Origin: Candidatus Woesearchaeota archaeon
GTDB lineage: Archaea > Nanobdellota > Nanobdellia > Woesearchaeales > UBA12501
DNA length: 32,374 nucleotides
Direction: 5' to 3'
Assembly: GCA_016180035.1 (NCBI GenBank)
Contig: JACPCA010000009.1
Span: 1 to 32,374 of the forward strand
The position numbers were made by a program, and so were the translations under genes. Numbering within the stretch: position 1 is the stretch's first letter; the number at the start of each line of letters is the position of its first letter. This document shows positions 28,077-32,374 of the stretch, piece after piece. The notes below the pieces were generated by a model. That model was not told where the DNA came from. It worked only from the letters and a program-made list of their open reading frames with translations, and searched no databases.

Positions 28077-29270
28077 ATGATTGAAACGTATTGCAGTTTT
28101 GACAAGGAAGAATACGCTATTGCCAATCCGGAGGACATCATCACTCCTGCGCTGCTGGCCTATCCAGAGAAGATTGAGGAGAATATCCGGCGGATGAAAG
28201 CGCTTCTTGGCGGCTCGTTCTCCCGGCTTCGCCCGCATATCAAGACCGTAAAGACATCAGAAATCGTTTCCATGCTTCTCGCTGCCGGCATAGAAAAATT
28301 AAAGGTTGCAACCCTCGATGAAGCTCGCCTGGCGGTGGAATGCGGCGCTAAGGATGTCATGATTGCGTATCCTCTTCTTGGCCATCAGGCAAGACAAGCA
28401 GTTGAGTATTACGCTTCTCTTCACCAGTCTCCACTTCCGCTTCCACGAATGGTGTTCCAATTGTCTGGATTGGAGAATGCTGCTGCCCTTGACAAAGCAG
28501 TAAAGGCAACAGGCCTTGAAGGGTTACGGCTTGATGTCCTTATCGACCTTGACATGATGGGCAGGACTGGCATTCCTGCTGCAGAGGCAGCTCATGCTGC
28601 TGTTATTATTTCCAGCCAGTATCCCTCTCTTCGCGTGTGCGGCATTCATGCCTATGAAGGGCACCGTCATCCGGTCACCCTTGACGAAGAAAGATCCATG
28701 GCAAAGTATGATTATGGCACTGTTGAACATGTTGCTCGCGAGTTTGAAAAGAAGGGCATTCCGTTAGAGGAAATTGTGACCTCCGGAAGCCCGACGTTTA
28801 GATCTATGCACGAGATTTTCTCTACTAGCGCATACGCTCCTGTGCATTCTGTCAGCCCGGGAATATGGGTGTTGTGGGATGCGTCGTCCAATTCTGGCGG
28901 GCGCGTCTTTCCACCAGCCAGCACCAGCAGGCTTTTCACCTACGCCGCCATGCACCTATCCCGCGTCGTGAATGTTCACGGCGCCAGGACAACTCTTGAC
29001 ATCGGCCATAAGCGAGTTGGCAAGGACAAAGGACCGTTGATGGAGATAAGTGTAACCGGATTGGAGTTTGCGTTTGACAGTGAGGAGCATACTGTCTATG
29101 ATGTCCTAACAGAATCCTTCAGACGGGCGCCAAGACTCCGTCCCGGCGATTTTGTCTATGCTGTCCCCAACCACGTCTGCCCTGATGTGGACAAGCACGA
29201 CGTGCTGCACGTCATTGAGAAGGGCAGATACAACGGCGTGCAGTGGCAGGTCGTGGCAAGAAGCAGGTGA
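28077..29270 (+). CDS. Fold-type III PLP enzyme (D-threonine aldolase / D-serine dehydratase-like)
   Basis: The 397-residue enzyme shows the alanine-racemase-type barrel with RPHIKTVKT (Lys56 predicted to hold pyridoxal phosphate), the barrel strands VLIDLDMMGRTG, VCGIHAYEGH and IVTSGSPTF, and a C-terminal domain ending in the zinc-site motif VPNHVCPDVDKHD (His366, Cys368). This pairing is characteristic of metal-dependent D-threonine aldolase and eukaryotic-type D-serine dehydratase. The exact D-amino-acid substrate cannot be read from the sequence. It is monocistronic from its own TATA. A frame extending upstream to 27585 is antisense to membrane-protein genes and is not real. Confidence 0.9.
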   Translation: MIETYCSFDKEEYAIANPEDIITPALLAYPEKIEENIRRMKALLGGSFSRLRPHIKTVKTSEIVSMLLAAGIEKLKVATLDEARLAVECGAKDVMIAYPLLGHQARQAVEYYASLHQSPLPLPRMVFQLSGLENAAALDKAVKATGLEGLRLDVLIDLDMMGRTGIPAAEAAHAAVIISSQYPSLRVCGIHAYEGHRHPVTLDEERSMAKYDYGTVEHVAREFEKKGIPLEEIVTSGSPTFRSMHEIFSTSAYAPVHSVSPGIWVLWDASSNSGGRVFPPASTSRLFTYAAMHLSRVVNVHGARTTLDIGHKRVGKDKGPLMEISVTGLEFAFDSEEHTVYDVLTESFRRAPRLRPGDFVYAVPNHVCPDVDKHDVLHVIEKGRYNGVQWQVVARSR

Positions 29271-29285
29271 TAAAAGACAAGGAGT

Positions 29286-29299
29286 AAGCTTCGAAGCTT
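29286..29299. promoter_or_regulatory. Perfect 14-bp palindrome upstream of the kinase promoter
   Basis: AAGCTTCGAAGCTT lies ~33 bases upstream of the kinase TATA box and 15 bases after the PLP enzyme stop. It is a candidate operator. Confidence 0.35.
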
Positions 29300-29331
29300 G
29301 TTCTAAGATCCTAACCATTCCATGCCGAAGG

Positions 29332-29340
29332 CTTATAAAT
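29332..29340 (+). promoter_or_regulatory. TATA box setting the kinase start
   Basis: CTTATAAAT lies inside a longer possible frame from 29322 and is centred ~25-26 bases before ATG 29361, which is therefore the likely leaderless start. Confidence 0.6.
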
Positions 29341-29360
29341 ATCGCTTTCTTCTCGATGGT

Positions 29361-31196
29361 ATGGCATCACTGGAACAGCTGGCAGGAGATAGAAAAAAGC
29401 GGTTGAAAAACGAAGTTCTTGATTTTCTTGTTGACCAAGAGATACGAATGGTAGATGAGGGAATACAAAAAATAACAGATCCGAAAGAGATTGATGAGCG
29501 CAAAAGCTGGAGAGCTACACTTGTCGAATTAAAAGAAGGCACTGGCGTTTATGGTGGGATGTTTGAGGGTGAGCCGAATCGTAATGGGATGATTTTGTCT
29601 CGTTATGGGATGATTAATCGGCAACGGCTGGATGCCATTCTCGACTACGGTGCAGTGAAGAGTGGTGGAGAGGCAGTAGAATGTTGTAAAACTGAGTACA
29701 ACGACTATGATATTCTCGCGCGGCTTGGAGATGGCGCAGCAAAAATAGCGTATCTTGCAAGGAACAAGCATTCTGGCGATATTCGAGTTCTGCTGATGAT
29801 GCAGCCGACAGAGAACTGGAAGCGGTACCATCAAAAAGTAAAGCCCGGCCTGAGTGATGACGAGCTGGTGCAGCGCATTTTTCAGGTTGAATTTTCCGGC
29901 GCTAAGCTCCAGCATATCCGACATCCGAATGTTCTTGCTTTTTCTCCGCCCAAACGCGGGAAAGACCAGTACGGCAAAGATGCTTATTTTTTTGAGACGC
30001 TTCCTTACGAAAAACGGCTTGATATCAGGTTTCAGGAAGGGCCAGTGGATACAAACAAGGGATTAAAATACCTTCTTGACATTGTTAGAGGGCTCTCGGA
30101 GTGCCATAAACAAGGAGTTGTCCACAAGGACCTCTCACCAAAAAATATTGGCATCATGTCCGATGATGATTGCGTACTTACCGATTTTGGTTGCTTGTCC
30201 TTATTCAGTTCTGGACGTCCTCAGTATTTCTATCCGCGCCGGCTTATGCCACCAGAGCTTGCCAAGCCAACAGAACAGTTAATGAAAGAACGAGGGGTTG
30301 GCTGGCCGTCTGACCTATTCACGCCAGAAGCGAACATCTGGACTGTTGGGGCGATGGCGTACTGGATGTTCACCGGCAGAGACCTGTTCCACGTTGACGA
30401 GAAGCGCGCTAAAGCGAACACAAAGGATTATGACAGGCAAAACGGGCTATTAGACAGTATGATCCAAGCCTTTCCATCCAGAAGAGAGGCGGTGCTTGCA
30501 GAGCTGGAGCAGATCCATCCCTATGCAAGAGCCATTGCAGGCCTGTGCCTCCAGATGGAGCCGGAGAAGAGAACAGGGGCGCTGGAGAGGATTGTCGATC
30601 TTCTTGACGGCTCAACAAAGCTTGCTGGCGGTGGACTGGTGAAGTTTGATACAAGAGATGGAGGTGACATAATAGAGCGAAGCTTTTCTTATAGGCCAGC
30701 AGTACGATTTCGCCGTTATCGTGACTTATCAAATCGCTTCGTAAACTGGCAATATCCTGAGATAGTCTCTCCAAGACCACGTTATATGCATAGCATGGAT
30801 CATGAAGATCGCGAAATGCTGCTAAGAGATGCCATCCAAGGGCTTATGGAAGACTTGAGGTCATATGGAGAACGAGACATTGGTGTTGTTTATGTCATGC
30901 CTGCAGAACATCGTCCTCCTACTGTACAACCTCATCTTCTGACCGTACACATCCAGGTAGAACAAGATGGTTTTCCATTGACATATCATAGACAGAATAA
31001 AACATTTTATCTTGATTTTTTTGATCCGAGATTCTTGGAATTTCAGGCAAAAGTAGAAGAAGACAGTATTGATTCGTCATCTTTTCGTTTAGTTATTATT
31101 GACAGAAAGTGCCGGAATGATGTCATCAATGTTTGGCCGACAAATTTTGGTATGGACAAGGAACCTCCAACTTTTGCTCCACGGTTGTTCGTGTAA
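29361..31196 (+). CDS. Hanks-type protein kinase with a WNK-like displaced lysine
   Basis: The 611-residue protein has a ~110-residue helical N-terminal domain, a kinase domain (~117-380) and a ~200-residue unknown C-terminal domain. Kinase motifs are LGDGAAKIAYLA (G-loop), QVEFSGAKLQHIRHPNV (alpha-C, Glu177), VVHKDLSPKN (catalytic Asp257, Asn262), TDFG (275-277) and MPPE (~296-299). The usual beta-3 lysine is absent (DIRVLLMM), but a Lys sits at the end of the glycine loop (GDGAAK), where WNK kinases keep their catalytic lysine (GRGSFK). It may thus still be active. No membrane segment is visible. Substrates are unknown. Confidence 0.85.
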   Translation: MASLEQLAGDRKKRLKNEVLDFLVDQEIRMVDEGIQKITDPKEIDERKSWRATLVELKEGTGVYGGMFEGEPNRNGMILSRYGMINRQRLDAILDYGAVKSGGEAVECCKTEYNDYDILARLGDGAAKIAYLARNKHSGDIRVLLMMQPTENWKRYHQKVKPGLSDDELVQRIFQVEFSGAKLQHIRHPNVLAFSPPKRGKDQYGKDAYFFETLPYEKRLDIRFQEGPVDTNKGLKYLLDIVRGLSECHKQGVVHKDLSPKNIGIMSDDDCVLTDFGCLSLFSSGRPQYFYPRRLMPPELAKPTEQLMKERGVGWPSDLFTPEANIWTVGAMAYWMFTGRDLFHVDEKRAKANTKDYDRQNGLLDSMIQAFPSRREAVLAELEQIHPYARAIAGLCLQMEPEKRTGALERIVDLLDGSTKLAGGGLVKFDTRDGGDIIERSFSYRPAVRFRRYRDLSNRFVNWQYPEIVSPRPRYMHSMDHEDREMLLRDAIQGLMEDLRSYGERDIGVVYVMPAEHRPPTVQPHLLTVHIQVEQDGFPLTYHRQNKTFYLDFFDPRFLEFQAKVEEDSIDSSSFRLVIIDRKCRNDVINVWPTNFGMDKEPPTFAPRLFV

Positions 31197-31207
31197 CCAG
31201 GTAAACA

Positions 31208-32122
31208 TTAGATGTATAATCCTATCGTCGAGCCAAGAAGGTTCTCGACTCTGCCATTAATCTTTATAAGATGGATAAGGAGAATGCGCTCTTCATCTGT
31301 TTTAGGCTGGTACTCTTCAAGTTCTTTTGATAAGGCGTGCTGTTTTGCTGCTATGGAATCTATCTGCTCCAGAGAGAACTGATAATAACATTCATAATAC
31401 GAGCGGAGAAGGCTGTTGACTTTTCTGAATAATTCTTCAAGGGCAGGATTCCATTTTCCAATTTTTTTTCTTATGATGAACTGTTTGCAGAGATCCCTAT
31501 AATCATCCCCCATGCTTTCCAAAACCCAGATAATAAGATATAAAAAAATTGACTTGTTTGTCTTGTTGCTCTCTTTATTGATCAGTCTCTCGATGAGATT
31601 GCTAAGCCGGTTGATGGTGTCTTCGAGGATAAACAGTTCTTCAATGTCCTTTATTCTTCTCTCTGTTATTGCTTTCTGGCATTCTTCAGCAAAGGAAAGA
31701 AGCACCAGAAAAAGGCGGCGGATAACATTTTCTTTGTCTGGCGACCCGTCGCCCGTAAGATACTTGATAAGGCATCGCCTGCTGCTTTGCTCAATAACTT
31801 CATAACCAACGAGCATTGTTTGAATCTTGTTAAGAACAGGCCGGAGCTGTTTGGCATCAGTAAAAAAGATTTCTATTTCATCATAGCCAGCCTTGTGGTA
31901 AACGAAGAGAAGGCGCTTGGTGATGTTTATGGACAGCTTGCTGATGTCTATAGTTGCTCTTGACAGCTTGATTGGCTGTTCTTTTGTGGAAATAGAGAGA
32001 GCATTGTCTTGGACAGCAACCTCCACCTCATCCCCCTTCTTAACCTGATTCGCCTTGCACCATTTGCTCGGCAAGCTAACCATAAGGGTCGAGGATCCTA
32101 TCTTTGATACTTTGCGGCGCAT
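31208..32122 (-). CDS. AbrB-PhoU protein, phosphate-uptake regulator type
   Basis: The 304-residue protein begins with an AbrB/SpoVT fold (MRRKVSKIGSSTLMVSLPSKW..KKGDEVEV, residues 1-45). A ~45-residue spacer follows, then two helical PhoU repeats (~95-300) with acidic metal-type patches such as EELFILEDTINRLSNLIERL. This fusion is widespread in archaea, where it is presumed to link phosphate status to transcription. ATG 32122 is leaderless from the TATA at 32144. It converges on the kinase gene with an 11-base gap; no transporter gene is visible. Confidence 0.92.
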   Translation of the reverse strand: MRRKVSKIGSSTLMVSLPSKWCKANQVKKGDEVEVAVQDNALSISTKEQPIKLSRATIDISKLSINITKRLLFVYHKAGYDEIEIFFTDAKQLRPVLNKIQTMLVGYEVIEQSSRRCLIKYLTGDGSPDKENVIRRLFLVLLSFAEECQKAITERRIKDIEELFILEDTINRLSNLIERLINKESNKTNKSIFLYLIIWVLESMGDDYRDLCKQFIIRKKIGKWNPALEELFRKVNSLLRSYYECYYQFSLEQIDSIAAKQHALSKELEEYQPKTDEERILLIHLIKINGRVENLLGSTIGLYI

Positions 32123-32143
32123 AAGGGGAAGAAAGAAAGCGTT

Positions 32144-32153
32144 ATATTTAAAC
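32144..32153 (-). promoter_or_regulatory. TATA box of the AbrB-PhoU gene
   Basis: The minus strand reads GTTTAAATATA, centred ~26 bases before ATG 32122. Confidence 0.65.
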
Positions 32154-32374
32154 TTTTTGGAAAGTTATAACGTTATTACCAGTTATTATAGTTATTGCAG
32201 AAAGTATATATTGTTTCCTTCTCCACCCCTGATTCACCTTTCCGTGTTTGCAGGAGGTATTACATCTTTTTTTTGGCGATAGAATACCAGAAGAGACCTG
32301 TGACTAGTACTGATAAAGCATGGCACAAAACATCCGCTTGCCATTGTCACGCTTATGGTGGAACGACGCATAGA
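32154..32374. other. Window edge without a recognisable gene
   Basis: AT-rich sequence is followed by TATATATT near 32205-32213 and AGGAGGT at ~32251-32257, which resemble a promoter and ribosome-binding site for a plus-strand gene. However, no start codon with a frame longer than ~17 codons follows before the window ends. I see no RNA gene here. Confidence 0.3.

Overview
This window comes from an archaeon, most likely a small-genome (DPANN / Woesearchaeota-like) lineage. The lineage is an inference; the domain is well supported. It carries the archaeal ribosomal order uL1-uL10-P1, a deoxyhypusine synthase, a TrmB-type regulator, a PhoU protein with an AbrB head, a COG1340 coiled-coil protein and a Hel308-like helicase fragment. 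Archaeal TATA boxes (TTTAAATA / TTTATAAA) lie about 27 bases before many start codons. In at least a dozen genes the TATA box points directly at an ATG (leaderless mRNA), and I used this to choose starts. I see no rRNA, tRNA or CRISPR array.

Layout. 12-5951: minus-strand block with a bacterial-style sigma-54 activator (AAA+ with GAFTGA loop and Fis-like HTH), a 736-residue protein of unknown function, a 420-base non-coding region of nested inverted repeats, a 188-residue protein of unknown function and a coiled-coil membrane or lipoprotein. 6032-7245: a 24-residue membrane peptide and a three-gene cassette ending in a caspase-like (C25/CHAT-type) protease. 7398-11711: the ribosomal stalk operon, a coiled-coil protein and two overlapping 2-oxoglutarate oxygenase-fold genes that resemble the two halves of eukaryotic Tpa1/OGFOD1. 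11775-16853: an AbrB/PIN toxin-antitoxin pair, a TrmB-like regulator, a DUF4143 ATPase and an AT-rich operon (unknown protein, histidine phosphatase, lone receiver domain). An 18-base palindrome is shared between the regulator's promoter and that operon's promoter.

16938-20409: a Fic/Doc toxin island bounded by 58-bp direct repeats, two small membrane proteins, a TrmA/RlmD-like RNA m5U methyltransferase and a second AbrB/PIN pair. 20415-25578: an endonuclease IV-like TIM barrel, two unknown genes, a UPF0175/DUF3368 toxin-antitoxin pair, deoxyhypusine synthase and an HTH protein. 25633-32122: a truncated helicase, small basic and tail-anchored proteins, a fold-type III PLP enzyme with a zinc site, an atypical (WNK-like) protein kinase and the AbrB-PhoU protein.

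The strongest new signal is a pair of non-autonomous mobile elements, 17046-17309 and 23534-23842. Each has GGCTCTGTCC-type terminal inverted repeats and its own perfect 9-bp target duplication. Each holds two long internal stems whose base changes are compensated between copies. Both sit in the same orientation directly upstream of a TATA box. Housekeeping genes are relatively GC-rich, while the accessory modules are visibly AT-rich, so the window reads as a core backbone repeatedly invaded by small modules.
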